The notes below the pieces were generated by a model. That model was not told the DNA's origin. It worked only from the letters and a program-made list of their open reading frames with translations, and did not search any database. A stretch of 64,000 nucleotides of DNA from Ambrosia x helenae (taxonomy: Eukaryota; Streptophyta; Magnoliopsida; Asterales; Asteraceae), in assembly GCA_030844895.1 (NCBI GenBank), contig JAUTDX010001481.1, positions 22,206-86,205 on the forward strand. Reading direction: 5' to 3'. Positions 53,688 to 64,000 of this stretch are shown here, in pieces (positions within the stretch are counted from its first letter, which is position 1; every line of letters starts with the position of its first letter). A program made the position numbers and the translations under genes.

Positions 53688-55990
53688 CTACTCTTCTTTC
53701 TTCTCAGAATCAGCTGATTTGACTTCATCAACCTTTTCAGTTGCATCCTCTTTGACTTCCTTTACTTCGACTTTCTCTTCTTTCTTTTTATCTTCAACGC
53801 TTAAGTTCTCAAGAAGACCGGCAGCATCTGTAGCTTCTTTGTTCTCTTCCTTACCTTTTTGAGACTCGGCCACTTCTTGAAACGTTTCCATAAACTTCTT
53901 GCAATCTGTAGTTCAAAAAGTAACAAAACAAATTACACAAAATACTACATGAAAGGAAATAATGAACAATTCAAGTTAAGAGCATAAACGCATGTTACAC
54001 ACTAGTGCAAATCAGGGGGATGATCAGCATAAAATCTGTGATCATATGCAAGATATAGGATGTAAAGATTAGACGTTGTAGCAACTTAGGGGCATAAATG
54101 TTGGGAGAAGTCTAAGTTAGCATTCAATACTAGAATGCAACCCACGCCTTTTGTTACAACCCTACACCAAGATATAGAATACTCAATGGTGTGTTGTATA
54201 ATATCGAAGAGGTTGCGAATGTTACAATGTCATAACTTTAACAAGAACAGGGGCCCTCTTCATGTTTTACCAACATCTACTTCCCATCACCATATCTTGC
54301 TCAGACCTTTTACTTACAACATCATTTCAATCCCAGGTTTGAGAAAAAATCAATGTACCAAATACAGAATAATTAAAAAACAGATAAAAAAATCGCTTCA
54401 AAATAATGAGCATGCTTAAGGCATGCATAGGCGCGAGGCATCCTATAGCGCAAGCCTCGGCACCTCAGGTAGCAGAAGGCGCAAATTTTAAAAGAAGCGC
54501 GCCTGAGGCGCAATTTTCTAGCAAAAAGTTGACTCCGAACCGCCCTAAGTTGTGCGCCTCATGTATTTGCAACATTTTTACGCAGCAGAATGTTGTACAT
54601 CATGCTTTATAAGTTGCACATGTGGGTAAATTCAAAGTTTAACCATATGCAAAGCTTATTTGTTTCTAGACATTGTGTAAATGTTGCTAGAAAAATATAG
54701 GAAATCTATAAGATTAAACTATATATTTATCTGCGCCACGGTTTTAGACATTGTCGATAAAGTGCACTTCTCGCTATTTAAAACCAAAACCTAATACAAC
54801 TAAACAGTACAAATGCGTAAAAAGCTCAAGCAGCATACCAAATCAATAACATATAGTTAGTCAAAAGCAAACTTACTCTCAACTGATGCAAATCTGATGC
54901 AAAAAAAGTTCATCCTTAAGTTCACCATCAGCAAAGTCAGCAGCATGCCACACACATGACTTATCATTACCAGCATGCTCTTGAACAGACATAGTAGGAA
55001 TAACTACAACAACATAACCACAAATCCAAATAAACATCGTAAAAACTGAAAGCAAAAAAACATTAAAGCTAAAATCTAGAACATGAACTAAACCATACTT
55101 AAATGATTAGCGCAGATCTTTAGCGTTTTAGATTGACGCATAACAAGACGAACTTTTTCCGTCTTCTTATGCTTCAAAAACCTAACAGATCCAGCTCCCC
55201 GTTCCTTCCACTGGTTTCCATCCTTATCAAACCGATACAACTTCGCTTTACTGCAAATCAAAGCACATGTTCAAATCAATGCCATAAACTATAGAGCTAA
55301 CAAAATCAACACACATACAACTTCTGCACTACGCTATATGAGTTAACATCAAAAATCTAATTATAGAACAATATAAAATCGAACCGATAAATGTTCGCTT
55401 TACAGAAAATCAGTATAAACCGTAAACTAAAAAACTACATAAAATCAAACCGATACAAGTCCAAATCAAAACCGTAACCTAAAAAACTATACGAAGCCGA
55501 GCCGATACAACTTCGCTTTACTGAATAACGAATCTAAAGCTAAAATCAAAAGCTTATACTAGAAAAACTATATGAAATCAAACAAATACAACTTCGATTT
55601 ACTAATCAAATAAAAAACACAAGTTCAAATCAAATCTGTAAACTACATAAAATCAAACAGATACAACATATAAAACTACAAAACTAACATGCTTATGTAC
55701 AGTTGTTACAGTATTGAGTCCGATAACCATTCGAAACAATAAAATATCAAATCGATGCAACTTAAACTTACTGTAAACCTAAATAAAAACTAAAATAATA
55801 AACAGTAAACTAAAAAAAGTAGATCTGGAACAGAATATTACAGATCAAGGATAGCGTCTTCGTCTTCTTCACCGGTACTGACGGCGACTTCTTCAAGCTT
55901 AACGATCGGTGCAACCTGTGCTCCGGTGTCTTCGTCTTCGGCGGCGGTGGTTTCCTCCTCTTCCTTGAGGTCTGGATCGTTACTGGCCAT
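53688..55990 (-). CDS. RANBP1: Ran-binding protein 1 (RanBP1), probable frameshift in exon 3
   Basis: Four exons from ATG 55,990: 55842-55990, 55099-55250, 54877-55003 and 53688-53905. RanBP1 binds Ran-GTP and, with RanGAP, promotes GTP hydrolysis in the cytoplasm during nuclear export. An acidic N-terminus (DEDTGAQVAPIVKLEEV, then TGEEDEDA) leads into the Ran-binding domain: AKLYRFDKDGNQWKERGAGS, RLVMRQSKTLKICANH, and CVWHAADFADGELKDEL. The C-terminus is a typical Lys/Glu-rich tail. In exon 3 the homopolymer at 54,901-54,907 has seven T (coding strand) where six would keep the frame (CTT TTT TGC), so the read-out shifts to an early stop. Exon phases on both sides require the six-T version. 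This is either a homopolymer sequencing error or a recent null allele. Confidence 0.9.
54412..54565. repeat. GGCGC-rich repeat in RanBP1 intron 3
   Basis: Contains TAGGCGCGAGGC, AGCGCGCCTGAGGCGC and TTGCGCCTC-like words in both orientations, a repeat type scattered in dicot genomes and also seen in degraded form at 45,745-45,930. Boundaries unclear. Confidence 0.4.
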
Positions 55991-56129
55991 TGGATTGTAG
56001 AGAGAAGGATTAGTTTGGGTTGATCGATGAAGAGAGGATTAGATAGATCAGAGGTTATAGAGACAGTAATGGCGGCCAGATGTGTTGAGGGTTGGGTATG
56101 AATGGAGTGGTGAAGGGGTTTTTGTATTT

Positions 56130-56210
56130 TGGTTTGGGCTTTGTGAAAGGTTTGGGCCGTATGGGATTTCGTTGGAATTGTATTAATCATGGGTTACTCT
56201 ACTTTGGGCC
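56130..56210 (-). promoter_or_regulatory. Site II-like motifs upstream of RanBP1
   Basis: TGGGCTTT, TGGGCC and a further TGGGCC lie within 80 bases, about 140-220 bases upstream of the RanBP1 start codon. Such clusters are frequent in promoters of growth-linked plant genes. Functional role inferred. Confidence 0.4.
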
Positions 56211-56235
56211 TAAGCAGTAGATTTTACTGTTCATG

Positions 56236-56360
56236 TAGAGCTAACTCATTTGGTAGAGGCATGTGCCTTTTAGAGGGAAGACCAAGGTTCAGTCCTTGGC
56301 AAGAATGTTGTAGTTTAGAATTATTTGTGTAATAGTATAGAAGATTTAATATAATATATT
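56236..56360 (+). mobile_element. SINE-like, tRNA-derived element
   Basis: GAGCTAACTCATTTGGTAGA resembles a pol III A box, and GGTTCAGTCC 30 bases further a B box, as in tRNA genes, but the sequence lacks a matching acceptor stem and no anticodon loop can be placed. It ends in AT-rich DNA. A tRNA-derived SINE or tRNA relic is the likeliest reading. Confidence 0.45.
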
Positions 56361-57639
56361 GATGTCTCAAGTTTAAAATTTGACTCTAGCATCAACGTTT
56401 TTATTTTATTAATTCATTCCTCCTTTACCAAAATTTTAGGCCTAGTTTTCAATGCTGCCAAGGGTCTAAATATTTTTAGAGTTCTCGGGGACGGCCCTGT
56501 AAGAGAGAGATTGAGGGAAACAAAGAGAGTATAAAAAGAGAGAGTAGTGTAAAAATGTGAGGTTCTTGATTTAGTGTAGTGTTGCCACTTTTAAGGTTTT
56601 TTGGGTAACTTAAAGTAAAAGTGAGTTGATAATGCATGATTGATGGAATCTATGGTAGTTTAGGGTTGCATCCATTCTTTCCTTGGGGGGACATGGTGTA
56701 TCACGGGTACGTGATCGAGGGTTTGAAAAAAACCGACAAGGGTTGGTAGTTTTCGAACGTTGGGTTGTTGACTTTTGGGGTGTATTTGAATGTTGGGCAG
56801 TTTTAAAAAGGAAAAAAAAAAACTATGTGTTGTTCTCCACCACAAACCTAGGTTCTATTGGGCTCTTTCTTCTTTCATCTGTAGTTTGTGATGGTGGTGG
56901 GGGTGAGTGACTTGCTTTTATAGCTTTTTTTATTTAAAATAAATATATAAAAGTTTTAGGGTACTTGAGGTATGTATTGGAAGTATTTTATGGTTTGAGG
57001 GTATTGAGTGTAAAAAATGAGATGATAGTGTAAGATTGATGGGGGTTAGGGTTGGCAAGGGTAATACCCCTTATTCCTTAGTGAGACTTCCAACTCGTAA
57101 GTCATATCCAAAACATAAAAGTTAAATAAAAAGATACATGCCTACCAAAAAGATATGCATAACAGAAAAATATATAGTACTGAATTTGTATACCATATGA
57201 TCAAATGTATTATTATCTTGTTTTGGGTGTTCTTTTTTGGTTTACATGTCGTGTTGTTGTTAGGGTTTCTTAAATACGTGAAATGCGAGTTTATCTCAGA
57301 GGATAAATGTGTAAAATTTTAGTTTTATACACATGAATAGAAAGTGAAGTGCAGTAGTAGGGGCAAAGTTTTATAAGAACTTTTGTATAGTATTGGAAAA
57401 ATAGTAACGTAGTTGTTATATAGGATTAAGGAATAGATAGTACTTTCATTGCTACCATTAAGTATAAAAATAAATAAACAATAAAAGAAAATAAAGAAAC
57501 CAGTAAATTACAATACTATTACAACTAAAATAAATAAAATACTAGAAAAAAGCAGAAGTAGAGATTATCTATGACTGGGGGTTGTGTTTGACATGAGACT
57601 ACACCATGCACGCGTGTGTGAGTTTGGGTGCCCGACACG
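56361..57639. other. Intergenic, no gene seen
   Basis: AT-rich with GAGAGA tracts at about 56,500-56,545. No coding or RNA signals recognised. It ends at the target duplication of the LINE. Confidence 0.5.
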
Positions 57640-57738
57640 CTTCACGACTTCACTAGTTTTTTTTTTTTTTTGTAAAGCAACTTTCATTAAAACACAAAGA
57701 CTATCTCCAAGCCGGAGATAGCCACAAACCACAAACAA

Positions 57739-60700
57739 TCACGTTACATTAAAATCGAAAGACCTCCAACCCTCCCAAGGAACTTCGGAACCCTTATATC
57801 TACTATTAAACCAAAGAAAACTTAGGCTCTTCACATCCGCAATAACTTTAGCGGTGGACACCTTCGTCTCTCTAAACACTTTCTCGTTCCTAGCCTTCCA
57901 GACGCACCATAACGTGATAATCAAGATCCCATGAATAATGTCCTTCTTCATCTTGGAATGGCCCGAGTGCTCTGCAATAACGTGAACATCTTTTACCGAG
58001 AATAGGAATATAGGCGGCATGCGACACCACGAAGCGATACCACTCCAGACTCCGTTTGTGGAACGAACATTCAGCAGCGATATGGTCTATAGTCTCATCC
58101 GCACCTGCACAAAAGCACACAACCTGCAGAGAACCACATGAATATTCCGTCTTCGCAGCGCATCTACTGTAGGAACCCGGTTCAAACCAGCCCTCCATAT
58201 GAATAAATTACACTTGGCGGGAGCCATTTAACCCACTGATCCTCAGCGATCGTCTCGGAAATACCTGCAGCTGAAGACCAATTCTTTGTATCTTGGACAG
58301 ACAAAAACTGCAGCGGAATTTTGTTCCACTCCCACGAATCATTATCCGAGTTCAAAACCAAATCTGCAGCTTGCCGCGTACATTCAATTAACTCCGCAGT
58401 CTCCTGATCCGACGCTGGGTATCTCTTCCAGTCCCACACCATGACTCCCGATCTGCCATCAAAGTTAACTCTATCCGCCCACAACACACCACTTATTGCG
58501 CTCAAGCCGGAAAAGATTCGGAAACAAGGATTTAAGCGGGTCTTGACCAAGCCACGGGTCTATCCAAAATCTTATTTCTTTACCATTTCCCACTCTCCCT
58601 TGAAGCAAACTAGAGAAAGCCGACCCATTAGAAAATAAGCCGATTTCCACAGTTGACTATTTTTCCCCAAACCCCACGCACGTTCTTGTTGCGAGGAATC
58701 GAGGACCATCTCCTATTGGAGCCATGAATAGCTTCAATCGCTCTAGTCCACAAAGCTTGACTCTCCTTGCGGAAGCGCCCAAACCCACTTAAGCAACAAA
58801 GCATTGTTGCTCACATTGAGTTTCACCAAACCGAGCCCACCATATTTTTTAGGACGCGTTACCGTGTCCCACCCAACCCAATGAATTTTGTTATGATCCT
58901 CATTCCCTCCCCATAAGAACTTACGCACCATCTTTTCAAGCTTATTAGTAACCGCAACCGGGGCTTTGAAGAGAGAAAAGTAGTACGAGGGGAGGCTCTC
59001 CAACACCGCTTTAATCAAAACCACTCTCCCTCCTAACGATAAGGTCCTAGACTTCCATTTCGAAAGCCTTTTATTGAACACCTCCACTATCGGTTCCCAA
59101 TTATTTATTCTACCCATATTGGCACCAACCTTAATCCAAGGTATTTGAACGAATGTCCCCCGAGGCACATCCCAAAACCTCGGATTTTAACCCCACCTCT
59201 TCACCTTTCACCCCAACCCCATACAATATGGACTTTTTAATGTTGATCTTTAAAACCCGAGCATAAATGGAAAATACGCAGTACACGCTTGAGCACCATA
59301 AAATTTCCCTCCGACCACTCCCCCATTATCATAGCATCATCCGCGTATAAAAGTTGGGAAATACAAGGACCATTATTAGGGAGATTCACCCCAATAAAAT
59401 CCCCATCTAAACACGCTTTCTTAAGCAGGCCGTGAGAGCGCTTCCATAACAACAATGAACAAGAAGGGAGAAATCGGGTCACCTTGACGCATACCTTTAC
59501 CACATGAGAATTCAAATGTAGGCGCACCATTGACTAGAACTGACGATCTAGCTGAAGATAGAACTCCTGAAATCCAATCACACCATCTCTCCGGGAAATT
59601 CATTTGCCTCATCACCATCGTCACGAAACCCCCAATTCACGTTATCATAAGCCTTTTCAAAGTCAATTTTGAACATGAAAAAGCGTTTCCCACTTAGTTT
59701 AGCCCAAGCCAAAACCTCACTAACGATCAATGGACCATCAAGAATATACCTTCCCGCAACGAACGCCGATTGAGTCTCATGAATAACCGAAGTCAATACT
59801 TTCTTCATTCTGTTAGCCAGGCCTTTGGAAATCGCCTTGCTAACAACCCCAATCAAATTAATGGGCCGATACTCGCCTAAAGAGACAGGATCACTAACCT
59901 TGGGAATGAGAGTAATGAAAGAGGACGCCGCGCCCCGACTAATCAGCCCCAGTTTCGTGAAAATCATTAAATATATCCACGAAATCCGCCGCGAAAAGAG
60001 ACCAAAATTTCTTGACAAAACGAAAAATTGAACCCGTCAGGGCCAGGGGCTTTGTTGCTACCACAACTAAACACCGCTTCCTTTATTTCTTGCTCCGAAA
60101 AACGGCCTAACAAGGCCTTCCGCACTCTCCGAAGAAAGCCTTCTCAAGTCGTGACAACTTAAGTAAGGCCGAACAACCATGTCCTCTTTGAATTTATTCC
60201 GGAAAAAGGTCAAGACCTCTTTTTTAACAAAACTCGGACGCGTTTCCCACACCCCATTAACCATAAGCCCCGGAATACCATTGGTCGCTTTCCTGCCATT
60301 AATACAACCGTGAAAAAAACGACGAATTCTCGTCCCCCTCTTTAGCCCACCGAGTGCGAGACCTTTGTTTCAAATCTCTTTTTTTCAACAACTCGATGGC
60401 ATTCAATCGTTTTTGGCCCTCCTCTAGCACCCACAACTCTGATTCGGATAGGTCGCGGTGCTCCAGAATCATCTCTAATTCTTCCAATTCAGTTTTGACA
60501 CTATCCAGATCCTCTGTTTCATTCTTGGTCACCTTTTTGATCCACCATTGCAAAGCCCCTTTGACTCTTTTAAGTTTGTTCATTAATCGGATGTCAGGTT
60601 TGCAATCCAACTCCTGTTCAATACTCACAGCGTTCGACACCACCTCCTCAATGCCATCTCTATTCAACCAAGAATTAAAAAAAACCGGAACGGTTTTGCA

Positions 60701-61405
60701 CCGTAATTACGCGACACCAACTTCAAGACTAACGGACAATGATCCGAATGGAGTCTAGCTAACGCCCGGTACTCTGCATTAGGCCACTTATCAATAACGT
60801 TAGAATTCACAAAAATACGATCAATACGACTTAACTTCTTCCCCACGCAGAAAGTAAACTTTCGATCGCGAAGGATATATTCTCTAAAACTCATGTCATC
60901 AATAAAATCATTGAATTCCGAAGAAGCCAACGCCTTGAACTTCGAATTCCTACGCTCCTCCCGGTTACGCACACAGTTGAAATCGCCTCCGACAACCCAT
61001 AGACCCTCCTCTATCTCAATCGCATTACGTAATTCATTCCATACACGTCTTTTTTTCAGCCAACCGATGCGGAACATAAGTATTAGCACCCGAGAAGATC
61101 AAACCGTCCCTCTTTTAACATACCTGACACTATCAAAGAGTTGTTATACTTCTTCACAAAACATTAGACAACTTTTTAGCGTCCCACAAAGTCACAAGAC
61201 CTCCCGAACGACCCGCTGGCTTAACCCACTCCCAACGGAAATCCCCGTTACCCCACCATTTATTTAGATCAACCCCTTCCATAGAACTAAGCTGAGTTTC
61301 TTGTAACATAACCATACCCACCTCATTATCATAACGAAGACCCCGAACCCACTCTGCTTTGGACTCGGACCCCATCCCACGAATGTTTAAAGACAACACA
61401 TTCAT
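57739..61405 (-). pseudogene. LINE ORF2 (endonuclease, reverse transcriptase), broken
   Basis: Starts MNVLSLNIRGMG at 61,405, the usual beginning of the APE-type endonuclease (S.NIRG), with QETQLS, GGDFNCV and SDHCPLVL further on. Reverse transcriptase motifs follow: FITLIPKV, EYRPINLIGVVSKAISKGLA, QSAFVAGRYILDG, FFMFKIDFEKAYDNVNW, GMRQGDPISPFLF and the catalytic LLYADD. Then a KLEKMVRKFLWGG region and the Cys/His zf-RVT end near 58,080. It ends FDFNVT at 57,739. Frameshifts or stops near 61,150, 60,660, 60,290, 60,000, 59,600 and 59,240 break it into at least eight pieces. No RNase H domain is evident. Confidence 0.9.
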
Positions 61406-63154
61406 TTGTGCACCAATTGAAAACCTTCTTCCCTAACCAAATTATCAACCGAATTTTCGAACCTGTCAATATTTTCAACACCCAGTTTTTTGGCCAAAGC
61501 AACAGTCTGCTGAACCTCAACTGAAATTTCACCTTCATTGACCCGAACTTCCCCCTGACGTCGTCAACCATGTCAGCCACATCCCCTCCCGGCTGATTGA
61601 CCTCTTCCACCACTACCTTTTCCACACCAGCATTCAACCTATCCGCCCCTGAAACATCCTGGCTAACCTCATAAACTGGACCAGCCTCTACACAATTGAT
61701 GAACCTATCCAGATCAAAAAGGTCTTCACCTTCTCTAAGTCTCTTTCTCGGTCTGTCGTGTCCCACCGGAGAGCATGAAAGTTTCTTTCTAGACTTCTTT
61801 TTGTACCCCTTCCCTCTTTTTGTACCACCCTCTTTTTGTACCACCGGTAACACCAACGTAGCCGCATTGGCATCCCCACTATCCCCATTTTGAGAATCAC
61901 TATTATCTACGTTAACATTCCCACAATCCCCATTCTGAGAGCCACTATTCACGTTAACACCCACCTCTACTGAGTTCTCCTGAACAGCAACATTCTCCGT
62001 GATCTCAACCTCATGATCCAAGTCACACGGGGTCGTCTTCCCCTATGTTCTCTACATCTTCCACTGCCTCCTCCTCAAAATTATTCAAACAGTCGGGGAC
62101 CCATTCCTCACAATCCTCCTCAACAGCGATCGAGTACACGGCTGACTTCCAACGAAGATTAATCTGCTGATTTATCCTGTGAACGTCTTTAGTCAGAACC
62201 CCTACCATGCCATATGAAAGATCTTCATCCCTTCGGACAAATACGGAAGCTGAATAACTTCTCCGAAATTGGACGCGATGTCAGCGAACACAGCATCACC
62301 ATGTAAGCACAAAGGAATCCCATATAACTTAAGCCATGCAATACGTTCATGGTCCCAGTTTTGTCCTTCCCATGCACTCAACGACACAAACATTTGCTCC
62401 CAGACCCCCTTTTTATCCAAAAACCATCTCTTATCTTCCAAAGACTCAAAAACAAGCATGACACGAAAACCACCCACATATTTGATGCCGATTCTACAGT
62501 TTACTGAGTCACCCAACCAAGTTCTAAGAATGGACAGAGATTTTAAGGTCTTTGACCTTACCCAACAGTCCCAGACCATTCCACGGATCACCACCTACCA
62601 CCTCGTCTCTAACCTTAACCTCCAACACCTCCCTATTCGGTTCCACGTTAAGCAACGTATCTCTAAAAGATCTATTACCCATCACCGACGGCCCAGTACC
62701 ATCCCCACCCTTACCCTCATCCCCACTGCTGTTAGGTCTTAACCTCAGTCCTTATCTATCTCCTCCACCGGTTTCCACTCCTTCCTCTCCTGAGCTTGGA
62801 TCTTAACACCATCAACGAATCTAGCCAGGACCGCATAAAGTTTATAGCTACCAATCCAAATATCTTTAAAGTTCTCTTCAAGTTTCACGGATCTTCAACG
62901 TTCATAAAGGACACAAAGCCAAACATTTTCCCAAGTCTATCGTATTTTCGGGCAATGTACGTACCTTTAATCTTACCAAAACCCTTCATGACATGCACCA
63001 AATCAGCCGATGAACACCCCTCGGGAAGGTTGGAGACAAAAACCTTCGTAATCTTTACGTTAGAACTTGAAGCGCCGTTGTTCTTCGATCGTCTGCCATC
63101 CTTGAATGGTATATCGTACCATGTACCTTCCTTGTATTTTTCCTTTGCCGCCAT
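61406..63154 (-). pseudogene. LINE ORF1 (RRM nucleic-acid-binding protein), broken
   Basis: From ATG 63,154 the frame reads MAAKEKYKEGTWYDIPFKDG and then an RNA-recognition motif: KITKVFVSNLPEGCSSADLV (RNP2-like) and GKMFGFVSFMNVEDP (RNP1-like). A frameshift follows near 62,886. Later pieces include WDHERIAWLKLYGIPLCLHG, as in plant LINE/DUF4283-type ORF1 proteins, and an acidic, Gly/Asn/Asp-rich region with SQNGD repeats (61,860-61,970) and a basic KKKSRKK stretch. ORF1 ends close to the ORF2 start codon. Confidence 0.85.
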
Positions 63155-63222
63155 GCACCTTGAAAACCTAATCGCCAATTTCGCCTTCCGACTTTTAGGA
63201 GTGCCTTCACGACTTCACTAGT

Positions 63223-64000
63223 GTGTGCTTTCATGAAACAATATAGAAAGAGAGTTCCCACTTAAAATACGACTCCAAGGTGTCTCTCCAACAATGTGGG
63301 ACAAGTTATACTTGCCCATTTAACTTCAATTTTCAACATTGATAATTTCATTCTCCAATATTTGAGCATCGATATCTCATTCATTTTAGCTCTGTTTCTT
63401 ATACAGTTTGGTTCGTTGGCAAAGCTCTCACATCATAGAATACAAACCCACAAAGAATATATAAGTAAACGTCGGTTTCAAATATATATTTTAGTCCAAA
63501 GTTAGGAAAAACTCATTTTCCTATATTTGTGAAAACACTCATTTTCACCCAAAATTCCAACATTATTCTAATTTAAGATTCAATTATATTTTTTTTAACG
63601 ACTAATACACGTCCTCTAGTCCTACTTCTAAATATACATTTATTTACAATAAGACTTCCTCAATGTCATGGAGATAAACACATTTCCAACACAAATTGAT
63701 ATTGCTAGGCTACATGCCCTATATGCGTATGAGCTATGTCCTTAGGCAATAGGTCAAGTGACGCAGAGAAATAACATACTAAGCAATATTGAGTCAGTAG
63801 AATTTAGTATATGTATAAAAAAAATTTATATCTACACTATATTATAATACATATAAGTACAAAAAAAGTAATTTACATAGTTTTAAGAGTTTAAGTAATT
63901 ACTATTTTAATACATATGGTACAGTCCTTTAAAAATATTGTTAACTTTTTAACCAATTTCTCGATCCTACGATTTTTAAACAACCATAATTCTTTTCATT
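63223..64000. other. Intergenic, no gene seen
   Basis: AT-rich sequence to the window end; no gene, repeat boundary or RNA signal recognised. Confidence 0.5.

Larger units (their letters stand above)
57658..63204 (-). mobile_element. L1-type LINE, about 5.5 kb, near full length
   Basis: Minus-strand element with its 3' poly(A) seen as 15 T from 57,657. The 18-base direct repeat CTTCACGACTTCACTAGT occurs at 57,640-57,657 and 63,205-63,222, the target-site duplication made by target-primed reverse transcription. From 5' to 3' it contains ORF1 with an RRM, then ORF2 with endonuclease, reverse transcriptase and a C-terminal zf-RVT region, the order of plant L1 elements. Both ORFs carry frameshifts, so the copy is inactive. 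The intact duplication and recognisable full-length structure suggest a fairly recent insertion. Confidence 0.93.

Noticed and set aside
56236..56300. Possible tRNA gene
   Set aside because: A- and B-box-like words are present, but no acceptor stem or anticodon loop can be formed; kept as SINE-like.
60354..62742. Several plus-strand frames of 100-157 codons in the LINE
   Set aside because: Shadows of ORF1 and ORF2, which run on the minus strand with clear domain motifs.

Overview
The window is nuclear DNA from a flowering plant. The evidence is AT-rich GT-AG introns, typical plant gene families (a bifunctional PFK-2/FBPase-2 with an N-terminal starch-binding-type domain, a ZIP6-type metal transporter, GILT, RanBP1 and the 25-residue ribosomal protein eL41) and plant-type transposons (CACTA, MULE, hAT, Helitron, L1-type LINE). 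The look of the repeats suggests a eudicot, possibly Asteraceae. That last step is inference from memory of similar elements and was not tested.

Layout. (1) 249-461 holds two short minus-strand exons of an unidentified gene. (2) 808-15,149 is a stack of transposons: a minus-strand Helitron carrying a tandem array of about 0.5 kb units, interrupted by a long-TIR MULE (3,419-14,903, perfect 9-bp TSD), which is interrupted by a CACTA element (4,256-14,430, 3-bp TSD). The CACTA carries transposase remnants plus pieces of a FAR1-related gene, a MAP kinase and a LINE, and itself contains a hAT-like MITE (8-bp TSD). (3) 17,544-20,288 is a ZIP6-type transporter with three exons. (4) 21,344-28,981 (minus) is F2KP with 23 exons and several MITEs in its introns. 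(5) 29-32.8 kb is intergenic with a SINE-like element and MITEs. (6) 32,849-45,118 is a second stack: a hAT-type element split by a short minus-strand Helitron, split by an 11-kb plus-strand Helitron with a helicase remnant, split by a 4-kb plus-strand Helitron carrying exons from several cellular genes. (7) 45,347-45,496 is RPL41. (8) 47,832-48,932 (minus) is a GILT thiol reductase. (9) 50,727-51,468 is a second copy of the short Helitron family, in opposite orientation. (10) 53,688-55,990 (minus) is RanBP1, with a probable 1-base homopolymer lesion in exon 3. (11) 57,658-63,204 (minus) is a nearly full-length but mutated L1-type LINE with a target duplication of about 18 bp.

The five recognised host genes do not form a pathway: they serve metal transport, fructose-2,6-bisphosphate control of carbon partitioning, translation, thiol reduction in the secretory/vacuolar route and Ran-GTPase transport. 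Their shared interest is positional. GILT, F2KP and RanBP1 neighbour each other on Arabidopsis chromosome 1, and ZIP6 and another RanBP1 lie in the duplicated block on chromosome 2 (from memory), so this looks like an old conserved gene block expanded by nested transposons. I found no LTR retrotransposon, tRNA, rRNA or CRISPR array, and no clearly new biological system. The most unusual content is the two deep transposon nests, whose target duplications and termini can be read directly, and the multi-gene cargo they carry.
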